A stretch of DNA of 64,000 bases, from the NCBI GenBank assembly GCA_018261615.1, contig JAGTSE010000032.1, positions 16,129 through 80,128 on the forward strand. Reading direction: 5' to 3'. Shown piece by piece: positions 8,578 to 17,292 of this stretch. The notes beneath the pieces were generated by a model that saw only the letters and a program-made list of their open reading frames with translations, ran no database searches and was not told the DNA's origin. The stretch is from Pseudomonadota bacterium (lineage in GTDB: Bacteria > Pseudomonadota > Gammaproteobacteria > Enterobacterales > Enterobacteriaceae). A program made the translations under genes and the position numbers. How positions within the stretch are numbered: the stretch's first letter is position 1; each line of letters opens with the position of its first letter.

Positions 8578-10638
8578 ATGCCGCCGAAAGCAAAACAGAT
8601 CCCACACGCGATCACCACGCATGGCGATACGCGCGTTGATAATTATTACTGGCTGCGGGACGACACCCGCTCGCAGTCAAAGGTACTTGACTATCTGCGT
8701 CAGGAAAATGATTACGGCCGCGAAATGATGGCATCGCAGCAGGCGCTACAGGATGACGTACTGCAGGAGATCATCTCGCGCATACCGCAACGTGAAGTTT
8801 CCGCGCCCTACGTCAGAAATGGCTATCGCTATCGGCACATTTACGAATCGGGTAATGAGTATGCAATCTACCAGCGTCAGTCGGTGCTGAGCGCTGAATG
8901 GGATGAATGGACGGTACTGCTGGATGCCAACCAGCGCGCATCACACAGTGAGTTCTATACGCTCGGCGGTCTGGAAGTCTCGCCTGACAACGCCATCATG
9001 GCGATAGCCGAAGACTTTTTATCGCGCCGCCAGTATGGTTTGCGTTTTCGTAATCTTGAAACTGGCAACTGGTACCCGGAAGTGTTGGATAACATCTCCC
9101 CGGATTTTGTCTGGGTCAATGACTCCGAAACGCTCTACTATGTGCGCAAGCATGCAACCACGCTGTTGCCTTATCAGGTGTGGCGGCACACCGTCGGCGA
9201 ACCGGCGCAGCAAGATGAGCTGGTGTATGAAGAGCAGGATGACACCTTCTATGTCGGTTTAGGTAAAACGACCTCGCAGCACTACATCACAATCCACCTT
9301 TCCAGCGCTACCACCAGCGAAGTGCTGCTTCTCGACGCAGAGCTACCTGATGCGCAGCCGCTCTGTTTTTTGCCAAGACGCAAAGAGCATGAGTACAACC
9401 TTGACCATTTCCAGCACACTTTTTACCTGCGTTCTAATCGTGAAGGCAAAAACTTTGGCCTGTATCGCACCAAAGTGCGGGATGAAAGGCGTTGGGAAGT
9501 GCTAATCCCGGCGCGCGAACAGGTCATGTTGGAAGGGTTTACGCTTTTCACCGACTGGCTGGTGGTTGAAGAGCGGCAGCGTGGCTTAACCAGCCTGCGG
9601 CAGATCAACCGTAAGACTCGGGAAGTGGTGGGCATTGCATTTGACGATCCGGCATATGTTACCTGGCTGGCGTATAACCCGGAACCGGAAACCTCGCGTT
9701 TACGCTACGGCTATTCGTCGATGACCACGCCGGACACGCTTTTTGAACTGGATATGGATACCGGCGAGCGGCGCGTGCTGAAGCAAGTTGAGGTCGCGGG
9801 TTTCGATGCCAGCAACTATCGCAGTGAACACCTGTGGATCCACGCCAGAGATGGCGTCGAAGTGCCGGTCTCACTGGTTTACAACCACACCTTATTCCGC
9901 AAAGGTGAAAATCCGCTGCTAGTCTACGGGTATGGATCCTATGGCGCCAGTATGGATGCAGACTTTAGCAGTAGCCGCCTGAGCCTGCTCGATCGGGGCT
10001 TTGTGTTTGCCATAGCCCATGTACGCGGCGGCGGTGAGCTGGGGCAATCATGGTATGAAGAGGGGAAATTCCTCAACAAGAAAAATACCTTCAATGATTT
10101 TATTGATGTCACCGATTCACTGCTGGCGCAGGGATATGGTTCGCCACTCTTCTGCTACGGCATGGGGGGAAGCGCTGGCGGTATGCTGATAGGCGCAGTC
10201 ATCAATCAGCGTCCCGCGCTATTTCATGGTGTCATTGCCCAGGTTCCTTTTGTCGATGTTGTAACCACCATGCTGGATGAATCTATTCCGCTGACCACTG
10301 GTGAGTTTGAAGAGTGGGGGAATCCACAGGATGAAACGTACTATCGCTACATCAAGGGCTACAGCCCGTATGACAACGTCGAGGCTCACGATTACCCGCA
10401 CATGCTGGTAACGACCGGGCTGCATGATTCACAGGTGCAATACTGGGAACCGGCGAAGTGGGTGGCAAAACTGCGCGAGTACAAAACGGACAATAACTTG
10501 CTGCTACTCTGTACAGATATGGATTCCGGGCACGGAGGGAAATCCGGGCGTTTTAAATCCTATGAAGGCGTGGCACTGGAATATGCTTTTCTGATTTCCC
10601 TGACGCAGGGCACTTTACCCGGCCACGGGGTACATTAA
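8578..10638 (+). CDS. ptrB: Oligopeptidase B (protease II)
   Basis: A cytoplasmic prolyl-oligopeptidase-family serine peptidase that cuts short peptides after Lys and Arg. The 686-residue length equals that of E. coli PtrB. An N-terminal beta-propeller is followed by the alpha/beta-hydrolase domain from about residue 400. The nucleophile motif is GGSAGG, and the catalytic Asp and His lie in the C-terminal TGLHDSQV and MDSGHGG segments. The final codons overlap the convergent exoX by 4 bp. The ATG at 8578 has a poor ribosome site but matches the family N-terminus MPPKAKQIPHA. Confidence 0.96.
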   Translation: MPPKAKQIPHAITTHGDTRVDNYYWLRDDTRSQSKVLDYLRQENDYGREMMASQQALQDDVLQEIISRIPQREVSAPYVRNGYRYRHIYESGNEYAIYQRQSVLSAEWDEWTVLLDANQRASHSEFYTLGGLEVSPDNAIMAIAEDFLSRRQYGLRFRNLETGNWYPEVLDNISPDFVWVNDSETLYYVRKHATTLLPYQVWRHTVGEPAQQDELVYEEQDDTFYVGLGKTTSQHYITIHLSSATTSEVLLLDAELPDAQPLCFLPRRKEHEYNLDHFQHTFYLRSNREGKNFGLYRTKVRDERRWEVLIPAREQVMLEGFTLFTDWLVVEERQRGLTSLRQINRKTREVVGIAFDDPAYVTWLAYNPEPETSRLRYGYSSMTTPDTLFELDMDTGERRVLKQVEVAGFDASNYRSEHLWIHARDGVEVPVSLVYNHTLFRKGENPLLVYGYGSYGASMDADFSSSRLSLLDRGFVFAIAHVRGGGELGQSWYEEGKFLNKKNTFNDFIDVTDSLLAQGYGSPLFCYGMGGSAGGMLIGAVINQRPALFHGVIAQVPFVDVVTTMLDESIPLTTGEFEEWGNPQDETYYRYIKGYSPYDNVEAHDYPHMLVTTGLHDSQVQYWEPAKWVAKLREYKTDNNLLLLCTDMDSGHGGKSGRFKSYEGVALEYAFLISLTQGTLPGHGVH

Positions 10639-11297
10639 TCGTCGCCGAGATAGTGCTTTAACGTCAGTCGCAGTTCCGGGCTCATGCGCTCCAGGTTATT
10701 GAACAGCCAGCGCAGGTAACCCGGATCGCGATCGGCAATCTCAGACACTGCTTTGCCGCGGTATTTGCCGAACGTGAAGGTGGTTAGTAGCGCCGGGCGG
10801 CCGGTCATGGTCGCCATCTGATCCGGCGTCCAGCCGGAAACCTGCATAATGTCGATCAGCAGCGCGGCGGTGATGTAGCAGTCGTATAACGCTCGGTGAT
10901 GATGCAGCCCCGGCGGCGTCTGTACGCTCAGTTTACGGGATTTATACAGCGCCATGTTGCTGTATTTGATGCCCGGCCAGAGACGGCGTGCTAGTTTCAT
11001 GGTGCAGATCCATTCGCCTGGCATTTCAGGCAGCACGCGGCGGTCAAAACTGGCATTATGCGCCACGTACCAGTTGCTGCCATAGTAGTGCGGTACAACT
11101 TCTTCAATCCACGGCTGATTAGCCACCATCGTTTCCGTTATGTGATGGATGGCCATCGCCTGGGGACTGATAGGGCGATCGGGCCGGACCAGATGGCTCA
11201 GTGGATTGACTATCTTTCCGTCAACCACGTCAACGGAGGCAATTTCCACAACCCCGCCTTGCAGGTCGCAGGTCTCGGTATCGATAACACGTAACAT
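10635..11297 (-). CDS. exoX: Exodeoxyribonuclease X
   Basis: A DnaQ-family 3'-5' exonuclease that degrades single- and double-stranded DNA in mismatch repair and UV tolerance. The 220-residue product has the family length. ExoI motif residues are in VIDTETCDL (DxE, residues 5-9), the second acidic residue is in AHNASFDRRVL, and the ExoIII HHRALYD region supplies the last ligands. holE lies 11 bp upstream on the same strand, so exoX and holE form an operon of DNA-processing genes. Confidence 0.95.
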   Translation of the reverse strand: MLRVIDTETCDLQGGVVEIASVDVVDGKIVNPLSHLVRPDRPISPQAMAIHHITETMVANQPWIEEVVPHYYGSNWYVAHNASFDRRVLPEMPGEWICTMKLARRLWPGIKYSNMALYKSRKLSVQTPPGLHHHRALYDCYITAALLIDIMQVSGWTPDQMATMTGRPALLTTFTFGKYRGKAVSEIADRDPGYLRWLFNNLERMSPELRLTLKHYLGDD

Positions 11298-11308
11298 AAC
11301 CAGCTCCG

Positions 11309-11539
11309 TTATTTGACTTTAGGCTCATAAGGCAGGCGCGAAAGCGAAACGGAAGCCAGGCGATGAGCGATTAAACGCTCGCGAAACCAGTTACGCAGGT
11401 GCTCCGGCTGTTCACGCTCCACGGCTTCCGCTATCACCGGCATGTTGTAGCGTTCTTTAAAGGCAACGCCCGCGGCAGCAAGATCGACATTGACCTTGTC
11501 CATCTCTTCCTGTTCAAGCTGCGCAAGATTGGTAATCAT
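11309..11539 (-). CDS. holE: DNA polymerase III theta subunit
   Basis: Theta binds and stabilises the epsilon proofreading subunit of the replicative polymerase core. The 76-residue protein has the family length and sequence, with the three-helix core (NLAQLEQEEMDKVNVDLAAAG, FKERYNMP, EHLRNWFRERL). It is the first gene of a two-gene operon with exoX, itself a DnaQ-type exonuclease. In E. coli a small gene, yobB, lies between them; it is absent here. Confidence 0.95.
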   Translation of the reverse strand: MITNLAQLEQEEMDKVNVDLAAAGVAFKERYNMPVIAEAVEREQPEHLRNWFRERLIAHRLASVSLSRLPYEPKVK

Positions 11540-11676
11540 GATTTTCTCCTGGGTTAACGCGGCAAAAGTTACTAAGCCTGTCGCAGAAAGACAAGTACAC
11601 CGGCAATGATACTCGACGTGAATATTGTACAGGGTTATTCTTTTTCCTAAATGTATACCAAAAAGGAATGAACTCT

Positions 11677-12051
11677 ATGTCTATCTCTGCTTACGCACAC
11701 TGGCGAACAGCGGTGCTCATCGCCAGCCTTTTTACGGCACCTGCTGTGCTGGCACATGCGCACCTCAAGGGGCAATACCCGGCCGCCGATGCGGCGGTAA
11801 CCGCTGCGCCACAGGCGTTAACGCTGAATTTCTCGGAAGGTATCGAACCGAAATTCAGTGGCATCTCGTTAACCGGTGCACAGCAACAAATTATCAAGAC
11901 CGGCGCGGTAAAGCGCAATGAGAATGACAAAAAGCAGATGATCGTTCCGCTGGAGCAACCGTTGACGCCGGGCAATTATACCGTTAACTGGCACGTGGTT
12001 TCCGTTGATGGGCACAAAACCAATGGCCAGTATCATTTTTCTGTGAAGTAA
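11677..12051 (+). CDS. yobA: CopC-family periplasmic copper-binding protein YobA
   Basis: CopC proteins bind copper in the periplasm and work with the CopD membrane protein. The product is 124 residues from the ATG at 11677, which has AAGGA 8-9 bp upstream; a second ATG at 11668 abuts that ribosome site and is less likely. A signal peptide ends at AVLA, leaving mature HAHLKGQYP; an N-terminal His is a known copper ligand in CopC. The C-terminal NWHVVSVDGHKTNGQYHFSV supplies the other ligands. It is followed 4 bp later by copD. Confidence 0.94.
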   Translation: MSISAYAHWRTAVLIASLFTAPAVLAHAHLKGQYPAADAAVTAAPQALTLNFSEGIEPKFSGISLTGAQQQIIKTGAVKRNENDKKQMIVPLEQPLTPGNYTVNWHVVSVDGHKTNGQYHFSVK

Positions 12052-12054
12052 CAA

Positions 12055-12924
12055 ATGCTGGATACCGCTTTTGTTGGGTTGCGATTTGTGCATTTCGCTG
12101 CCCTGATGCTCTCGTTTGGCTGTGCACTGTTCAGCGCGTGGCTGGCTCCGCGCAGCCTGGAGCGTCTGATTGCCCGCCGCTTTCTTCCTTTTCAGCGTGG
12201 ATGTTTATGGCTAAGCGCCCTTAGCGCGATCCTGATGTTCGCTGTCCAGGGTGGATTAATGGGGGATGGTTGGGGAGATGTCTGGCAACCCTCGACCTGG
12301 CTGGCGGTAGCAGCGACTGGTTTTGGCACGATCTGGGCGTGGCAAATCATCATTGCCCTCCTGACACTGATAAGCGTATTCCTTCAGCCTCAACAACAGC
12401 GGCGTATCTTCGTGCTGCTGGTTATCCAGTTTTTGCTGGCAGCGGGAGTTGGGCACGCGGCAATGCGCGAAGGGGCGATGGGCGTTCTCCAGCGAGGCAA
12501 TCATGCGCTGCATCTGCTTTGCGCGGCGATGTGGGTCGGCGGTTTGCTGCCGGTACTGTTTTGCATGCGCCTGGCTCATGGGCAGTCACGCCAGGCGGCC
12601 ATCTCAGCCATGCTGCGTTTTTCCCACTATGGCCATTTTGCGGTCGCGGGCGTGCTGGCAACCGGTGTGGTCAATACGCTATTGATCGAAGGCGTAGAGC
12701 GTCCCTGGCAAAATGACTGGGGGCGGATGCTGTTGCTGAAATGTGCGCTTGTGGCGCTGATGGTGGTAATTGCCCTTGTGAATCGGTATGTTTTGGTGCC
12801 GCGTCTGAATCCGCATCATGATGCTGCGCGACAGCGATTTATCGTCCTGACCTGGGCCGAATTGGGGTTGGGCGCGTTGGTGCTTGCCGCAGTGAGCCTT
12901 TTTGCGACATGGGAACCTTTTTGA
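12055..12924 (+). CDS. yebZ: CopD-family inner-membrane protein YebZ
   Basis: Likely acts with YobA in copper handling or uptake. The 289-residue protein is almost all membrane, with about eight hydrophobic helices, and carries conserved His residues in VHFAALM, GHAAMREGAMG and NHALHLLCAAMWVGGL that are typical of the CopD domain. Translation starts 4 bp after the yobA stop, and yebY follows 18 bp later, giving a three-gene operon. The mechanism in enterobacteria is only partly understood. Confidence 0.93.
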   Translation: MLDTAFVGLRFVHFAALMLSFGCALFSAWLAPRSLERLIARRFLPFQRGCLWLSALSAILMFAVQGGLMGDGWGDVWQPSTWLAVAATGFGTIWAWQIIIALLTLISVFLQPQQQRRIFVLLVIQFLLAAGVGHAAMREGAMGVLQRGNHALHLLCAAMWVGGLLPVLFCMRLAHGQSRQAAISAMLRFSHYGHFAVAGVLATGVVNTLLIEGVERPWQNDWGRMLLLKCALVALMVVIALVNRYVLVPRLNPHHDAARQRFIVLTWAELGLGALVLAAVSLFATWEPF

Positions 12925-12942
12925 CTGAACCTGGCGGAAAGA

Positions 12943-13281
12943 ATGAAAAAGAACTTATTAGGGCTGTTAATGCTGACATGTTCAGGTGTGGCGCTCGCTG
13001 CACCGCAGGTGATCACCGTTAGCCGCTTTGAAATTGGCAAAGACAAATGGGCATTTGATCGTGAAGAGATCATGCTGACCTGCCGTCCCGGACATGCGCT
13101 TTATGCCATCAATCCCAGTACGCTGGTGCAATACCCACTGAACGATGTGGCAGAAAAGCTGGTCGCCAGTGGCAAAGCCAGTGGGCAGCCGATCAGCATT
13201 ATTCAGGTTAATGATCCCGCAAAACCCGGTGAAAAGATGAGCCTTGACCCGTTTATCGCTCGGGCAGAGAAACTTTGTTAA
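12943..13281 (+). CDS. yebY: YebY, DUF2511 periplasmic protein
   Basis: A small exported protein always found behind copC/copD in enterobacteria, probably linked to copper. The 112-residue precursor has a clear signal peptide (MKKNLLGLLMLTCSGVALA) and two later Cys (TCRPGHAL and the C-terminal KLC) that may form a disulfide. It is the last gene of the yobA-yebZ-yebY operon, followed by a bidirectional terminator at 13311. Confidence 0.92.
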   Translation: MKKNLLGLLMLTCSGVALAAPQVITVSRFEIGKDKWAFDREEIMLTCRPGHALYAINPSTLVQYPLNDVAEKLVASGKASGQPISIIQVNDPAKPGEKMSLDPFIARAEKLC

Positions 13282-13310
13282 TTGGCTACATTAACTGACT
13301 AATATTCAAT

Positions 13311-13350
13311 AAAAAAACCGCAAGCTTGTCTGAGCAAGTCTTGCGGTTTT
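13311..13350. terminator. Bidirectional terminator for yebY and SraC
   Basis: AACCGCAAG (13316-13324) pairs with CTTGCGGTT (13340-13348). T-rich sequence follows on the plus strand, and a run of A precedes it, which gives a U tract on the minus strand. It can end yebY from the left and the SraC RNA from the right. Confidence 0.85.
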
Positions 13351-13438
13351 AGCATTTTTTAGCGTGACGATGAGCGAATTTTTCTGACCACTTTTGTCGC
13401 AGACTGGAAAAGCTGACGCCGTCATCTATTCTTAAAGT

Positions 13439-13541
13439 GTCAGGCGACTTAGCCTGCATTAATGCCAACTTTTAGCGCACGGCTCTCTCCCAAGAGCCAT
13501 TTCCCTGGACCGAATACAGGAATCGTATTCGGTCTTTTTTT
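13439..13541 (+). ncRNA. sdsR: SdsR (RyeB) stationary-phase small RNA
   Basis: SdsR is a sigma-S-dependent, Hfq-binding sRNA that represses mutS, tolC and other mRNAs. The roughly 103-nt region carries the conserved core TAGCCTGCATTAATGCC, the GGCTCTCTCCCAAGAGCC hairpin and the terminator hairpin CCGAATAC/GTATTCGG plus seven T, essentially as in E. coli. A TATTCT -10 lies at 13426-13431. Because SdsR can target tolC, its position beside a new efflux cluster that must use an outer-membrane channel is notable, but this is coincidence until tested. Confidence 0.93.
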
Positions 13542-13767
13542 ATATGCATGCGTCCATGGAATCTATCGGTTCACTCTGAAATATTCACCAGGCTCAAGCA
13601 TATCGACAAAACGATAACATACTCTGCACCGCGCGCGTCCAGGTATTTTTTCGTCATAGTGATGTTTTATTACTGCGCATATGCTGAGCAGTATCTCCCT
13701 GGAACATAATCTATGCTGAGTATTCGTTGTCCACGCACACTTGATGCAGCAGAGAAAAGGAACGCAC

Positions 13768-14298
13768 ATGAAATTCTGGCCTGTTTTGACTGGCGTAGCG
13801 ATTGCACTGACGCTGGTGGCTTGCAAGTCGCCCACTCCGCCGAAAGGCGTGCAGCCCGTTACTGGCTTTGATGCCAGCCGTTATCTTGGCAAATGGTACG
13901 AAATCGCACGGCTGGAAAACCGCTTCGAGCGCGGCCTGGAGCAGGTCACCGCGACCTATGGTCAGCGCCGTGATGGGGCAATTAGTGTACTTAACCGGGG
14001 TTACGATCCGCAAAAGCAAAAATGGCGTGAGAGCGAAGGCAAAGCTCTGTTTACCGGATCGCCAACGACCGCCGCGCTGAAGGTCTCATTCTTCGGCCCG
14101 TTCTATGGCGGCTATAACGTTATTGCTCTCGATGATGACTATCAGTACGCGATGGTGAGTGGACCAAATCAAGATTATCTGTGGATCCTCTCGCGTACGC
14201 CGACCATTCCGGATGCGGTGAAGCAAAATTATCTCGCGATTGCGCAGCGTCTGGGTTTCCAGGTCAACGAACTCCATTGGGTTGTGCAACGCGACTAG
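13768..14298 (+). CDS. blc: Blc-type outer-membrane lipocalin
   Basis: Bacterial lipocalin, a lipid-anchored outer-membrane protein that binds fatty acids and lysophospholipids. The 176-residue precursor has a lipobox, LVAC, with the lipidated Cys near residue 20. Lipocalin motifs follow: GKWYEIARLENRFERGL near the start of the barrel and the YAMVSGPNQDYLWILSR segment. The ATG at 13768 has AAGGA upstream; an in-frame ATG at 13741 would add a non-signal extension. In E. coli blc lies next to ampC/sugE; here it opens a block not found at this site in E. coli. A 13563-13835 minus-strand ORF over its start is a shadow. Confidence 0.93.
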   Translation: MKFWPVLTGVAIALTLVACKSPTPPKGVQPVTGFDASRYLGKWYEIARLENRFERGLEQVTATYGQRRDGAISVLNRGYDPQKQKWRESEGKALFTGSPTTAALKVSFFGPFYGGYNVIALDDDYQYAMVSGPNQDYLWILSRTPTIPDAVKQNYLAIAQRLGFQVNELHWVVQRD

Positions 14299-14310
14299 CG
14301 CGGGGGACGC

Positions 14311-14342
14311 GCTCTCCGGATGTCGCCGAAAAGCCGGAGAGC
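14311..14342. terminator. Hairpin between blc and mipA-like gene
   Basis: GCTCTCCGG (14311-14319) pairs perfectly with CCGGAGAGC (14334-14342). No T run follows on either strand, so it is a weak candidate terminator or mRNA-end stabiliser for blc. Confidence 0.45.
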
Positions 14343-14415
14343 GGCTTATGTCCGTAATGATTGTGGTATCAGGACAACGCGGGCAGGCAAGGGTGCGTTT
14401 GCCCTCTTCAACCGG

Positions 14416-15204
14416 CTAGAATGTATAAAGAAAGGCCAACTCGCCAGTACCTTCATTACGGCGCTGCACCAGCGGACTGTCTGCGACATGGTCGTTCAAC
14501 CAGCTATCACCGACACTCATCATTACCCCCCAGTGTTCATTAAATTGATGATTCCACATCAGGTCACTGTCCACGCCATAGAACCCCGCCTCTGCTGTAT
14601 AGAGAGCGTACCTGCTACGCAGACTTTGCTCTCTGCTGACGCCATAAAAGATATTCATATAACGGTTATCGCCAAAAAGCGCGACAGACTGAAAAACAAG
14701 GGTATCGCTGGCGGTTTGCAGCGGAATTAATGTCAGTGATGCCTGGTATTGCACGCCCTGACTGTCGGTAAGGGGAAGGGTAGTTTTGCCTTCAATGTTA
14801 AGCCAGGAGGTAATGCTCCAGCCGACAGCCATTGCTGTATTGAGGGTGACATCAACGTTACCCATCCCTTTTAAATTGTTTGCGCCATCGCGCCAGCCCG
14901 AGTTGCTATCGGCACGCCCCAGCCCATAACCGAGCGTATGTTCGAAATAGAGACCGTTATCGGCCGGTAAGTCGTAGCCCAGCCCTTTTTGCGAATCAAA
15001 AAAGAGCGCATTCCAGCGAGCCTGTATTACAGGAACAATTTGCAGGCGTTGTTTGTCTGAGCCACTGTAGCGAGGGCCATATTGCCCCCCGATGCCAAGG
15101 GTAAATGCATTTTGCGCGGCAGCATCTTCATCAGCATGAGCTGGAAATGCGAAGGCGGCCAGTAATGGGCTGCTCCTGTACAAGGCGGTTTTTATCGATA
15201 TCAT
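14416..15204 (-). CDS. MipA/OmpV-family outer-membrane protein
   Basis: MipA/OmpV proteins are outer-membrane beta-barrels; E. coli MipA scaffolds murein enzymes and related proteins affect antibiotic entry. From the ATG at 15204 the product is 262 residues with a signal peptide ending near AHA (about residue 23). The family start NAFTLGIGGQYGPRYSGSD and alternating aromatic strands follow, ending in the barrel-type FLYTF. The longer frame starting at 15252 adds a non-signal extension. It is divergent from the response-regulator gene, so the two-component system could control it. No close specific homologue recalled. Confidence 0.85.
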   Translation of the reverse strand: MISIKTALYRSSPLLAAFAFPAHADEDAAAQNAFTLGIGGQYGPRYSGSDKQRLQIVPVIQARWNALFFDSQKGLGYDLPADNGLYFEHTLGYGLGRADSNSGWRDGANNLKGMGNVDVTLNTAMAVGWSITSWLNIEGKTTLPLTDSQGVQYQASLTLIPLQTASDTLVFQSVALFGDNRYMNIFYGVSREQSLRSRYALYTAEAGFYGVDSDLMWNHQFNEHWGVMMSVGDSWLNDHVADSPLVQRRNEGTGELAFLYTF

Positions 15205-15287
15205 CACATCTCGCTTATGGGGGAACATTCTGTTTCGGCAGGGTTTTACCATCTTCTGAGTACGGAAGATATCCGGCTCATATCAAT

Positions 15288-15318
15288 AAACGGTCAGGAA
15301 AGTGTTAAGAAACGGTCA
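15288..15318 (+). promoter_or_regulatory. Direct repeats before the response-regulator gene
   Basis: AAACGGTCA occurs at 15288-15296 and 15310-15318, a start-to-start distance of 22 bp, which is two helical turns. They lie 10-41 bp upstream of the regulator's ATG. OmpR-family regulators bind tandem direct repeats on one DNA face, so this may be an autoregulatory site. Inference only. Confidence 0.45.
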
Positions 15319-15328
15319 AGGTGAGCAA

Positions 15329-16024
15329 ATGTTATCCCGGAAAATTCTTGTGATCGAAGACGATGTCGATGCGGCAAACGTGCTGGAAGCCTACCTGCGT
15401 CGTGAAAATTATGATGTATCGTTGAGTGTCGATGGCCTTAACGGGCTTGAGCAGGCGCAACGCTGGAAGCCCGATCTTATCCTGCTGGATGTGATGTTGC
15501 CGGGAATGAATGGTACGGAAGTGCTGGCGGCTCTGCGCCGTAAAAGTGACGTACCGGTGATTATGGTGACGGCGATGGGCGATACTCCTGATCGTATCGG
15601 AGCATTGCGTTACGGTGCGGATGATTATGTCGTGAAACCCTACCATCCCGGCGAAGTGGTGGCACGCGTTCAGGCGGTGCTGCGGCGCGCTGGCCGCACA
15701 GAAACGCGTGAAGAGATCCTGCGTTGGCATCATCTGGAAGTGAACACCACCGCAATTACGGCGGCGGTCATGCAACCGGATAACAGCGAGCGTTTTCTCG
15801 AACTGACGCCAGCAGAGTTTTCGATTTTAACCACGTTGCTGCGCCATCCGACGCGACCTTTCTCACGCCAGTTCCTGCTTGAGCAGTGCCTGCCGGAAAG
15901 TGAGGCGCTGGAAAGGGTCGTTGATACTCACGTTTATAATTTACGCAAAAAACTGGAAAATGCGGGCGTAACGGGCGTTTTAGCCAATGTGCGCGGGGTC
16001 GGCTACAGGTTCCGGCAGCCATGA
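15329..16024 (+). CDS. OmpR-family response regulator, AdeR-like
   Basis: The DNA-binding half of a two-component system. The 231-residue product has an N-terminal receiver domain (acidic pocket E10-D11-D12, phospho-acceptor D54 in LLDVMLPG, conserved Lys in YVVKPY) and a C-terminal winged helix with VVDTHVYNLRKKLE and VRGVGYRF. The C-terminal part resembles AdeR of Acinetobacter (recalled, not searched). I prefer the ATG at 15329, after AAGGTGAGC; an in-frame start at 15302 overlaps the upstream direct repeat. Its stop overlaps the kinase start (ATGA), so both are translated together, and the target is probably the efflux pair downstream. Confidence 0.93.
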   Translation: MLSRKILVIEDDVDAANVLEAYLRRENYDVSLSVDGLNGLEQAQRWKPDLILLDVMLPGMNGTEVLAALRRKSDVPVIMVTAMGDTPDRIGALRYGADDYVVKPYHPGEVVARVQAVLRRAGRTETREEILRWHHLEVNTTAITAAVMQPDNSERFLELTPAEFSILTTLLRHPTRPFSRQFLLEQCLPESEALERVVDTHVYNLRKKLENAGVTGVLANVRGVGYRFRQP

Positions 16025-17199
16025 AAAAATCGGTTCATCAGTCGTTCTGGCGCTGGATTTGCGGGCGTATCATCGCGCTGGCGATCGGCTCTGTCATCAT
16101 TATCGCGTTATGTATGTGGTTGCGTTACGCCGTGCAGAATTTTTGGGTGCTACACCATATGCCCGCCCCAGTGCGCAACGAGTTTATTGCCCTGAAAGAC
16201 AACCCGCAACTCAATCCGTCGCGCTTCCACGATATTGTCGACACATGGTGGGGGCTGAGCTATTCCACGCCCTCGATTGCCTCTGCGGACTGGATAATGG
16301 TCACAGTGCTGGTGCTGGTGATGATCCCCTTTATTGTTATTATGGGGCTGCGCTATGCACGGCCATTGGCGCTGCAATTCAGCCGTTTGCGCGATGCGGC
16401 CGATGAAGTCACGCACGGACAGTTTGGCCGCCAGGCGGAGCTGGTAAAAGAAGCGCCTGAAGAAATGGTGCGATTTGCCAGCGACTTTAACAGCATGACG
16501 CGCCAACTGGCGAGATATGAGCGCGAGCTTCGGGCTTCGCATGTGGCAATGGCACATGAACTGCGCTCGCCGCTGACGGCCGCTATTGGTCGTTTGCAGG
16601 GCATGCTGGATGGGGTGTTTGAACCCAGCGAAGCGCAACTGGGAATGGTCATGAAGCAGTTGCAGTATCTTAGCCGGCTGACGGATGAACTTCACCTGTT
16701 ATCACTGGCTGATGCGGGGCAGCTTACGCTTACGCTCCAGCCGGTGTCTCTGGCGGAACTGTTAAATGAGCGCGCGGCATGGCTGAAACCGCTGGCTGAT
16801 AGCACCGGTCTGACAATTACCGTTACCGCAAGTGCGCCTTCGACGTTCATCGGCGACGCGTTCCGTCTGGGGCAGATTTTTACCGTCTTGATGGAAAATG
16901 CGCTGCGCTATGGTCGGCGGGACGGCCATTTATCCATCGTTCTTCAACAACAGAATAACGTCTACCGGATTGATTTTGAGGATGACGGACCGGGCGTGAC
17001 GGTGGATTTTCTGCCGCTTATGTTTGAGCGCTTCACCCGCGCAGAAACGTCGCGGGCTCGGCATTCCGGAGGCAGCGGCCTTGGGCTCTCCATTGCTCGC
17101 GCCATCTGCCATGCGCATGGCGGCAGCATCAGCGCTTCATTACCAGAAAAAGGTGGCCTGAAAGTCAGCATCTCGCTTCCCACAGATGCGGCGGGGTAA
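16021..17199 (+). CDS. Sensor histidine kinase, AdeS-like
   Basis: Inner-membrane partner of the preceding regulator. The 392-residue protein has one membrane helix at about 14-36, a short periplasmic sensor of roughly 55 residues, a second helix at about 92-112, a HAMP linker, then the kinase core. The phospho-accepting His is H179 in MAHELRSPL. N box (LMENALRYG), G1 (DDGPGV) and G2 (GGSGLGLSIAR) are intact. The short periplasmic part suggests sensing within or near the membrane. ATGA overlap with the regulator. The stimulus is unknown; AdeS in Acinetobacter controls AdeABC. Confidence 0.93.
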   Translation: MKKSVHQSFWRWICGRIIALAIGSVIIIALCMWLRYAVQNFWVLHHMPAPVRNEFIALKDNPQLNPSRFHDIVDTWWGLSYSTPSIASADWIMVTVLVLVMIPFIVIMGLRYARPLALQFSRLRDAADEVTHGQFGRQAELVKEAPEEMVRFASDFNSMTRQLARYERELRASHVAMAHELRSPLTAAIGRLQGMLDGVFEPSEAQLGMVMKQLQYLSRLTDELHLLSLADAGQLTLTLQPVSLAELLNERAAWLKPLADSTGLTITVTASAPSTFIGDAFRLGQIFTVLMENALRYGRRDGHLSIVLQQQNNVYRIDFEDDGPGVTVDFLPLMFERFTRAETSRARHSGGSGLGLSIARAICHAHGGSISASLPEKGGLKVSISLPTDAAG

Positions 17200-17208
17200 T
17201 TCACACAC

Positions 17209-17225
17209 TCTTGATGGATTCTTGA
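17209..17225. promoter_or_regulatory. Phased direct repeats before the efflux genes
   Basis: TCTTGA occurs at 17209-17214 and 17220-17225, exactly 11 bp apart. Read on the other strand the unit is TCAAGA, close to TCAAGG at the repeat before the regulator gene. A TTGACA -35-like hexamer overlaps the second copy (17222-17227), but no good -10 was found. Candidate operator of the AdeR-like regulator. Confidence 0.45.
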
Positions 17226-17292
17226 CAAAAACTGGAGCGAATCTCGACGCAAGCCGGATTTAATGACGCCATTACCGATTCGGAGTGGCGTT

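Larger units (their letters stand above)
13311..13560 (-). ncRNA. sraC: SraC (RyeA) antisense RNA, approximate ends
   Basis: In E. coli SraC is a roughly 250-nt RNA encoded opposite SdsR, and the two form a duplex cleaved by RNase III. Here the SdsR gene, its position behind yebY and a minus-strand terminator at 13311 are all conserved at the right distance. The 5' end near 13560 is inferred from the known length; I see no clear promoter. Confidence 0.65.

Noticed and set aside
13563..13835. A 90-residue minus-strand ORF over the start of blc
   Set aside because: It is antisense to a clear lipoprotein signal sequence, has no ribosome site and matches nothing I know.
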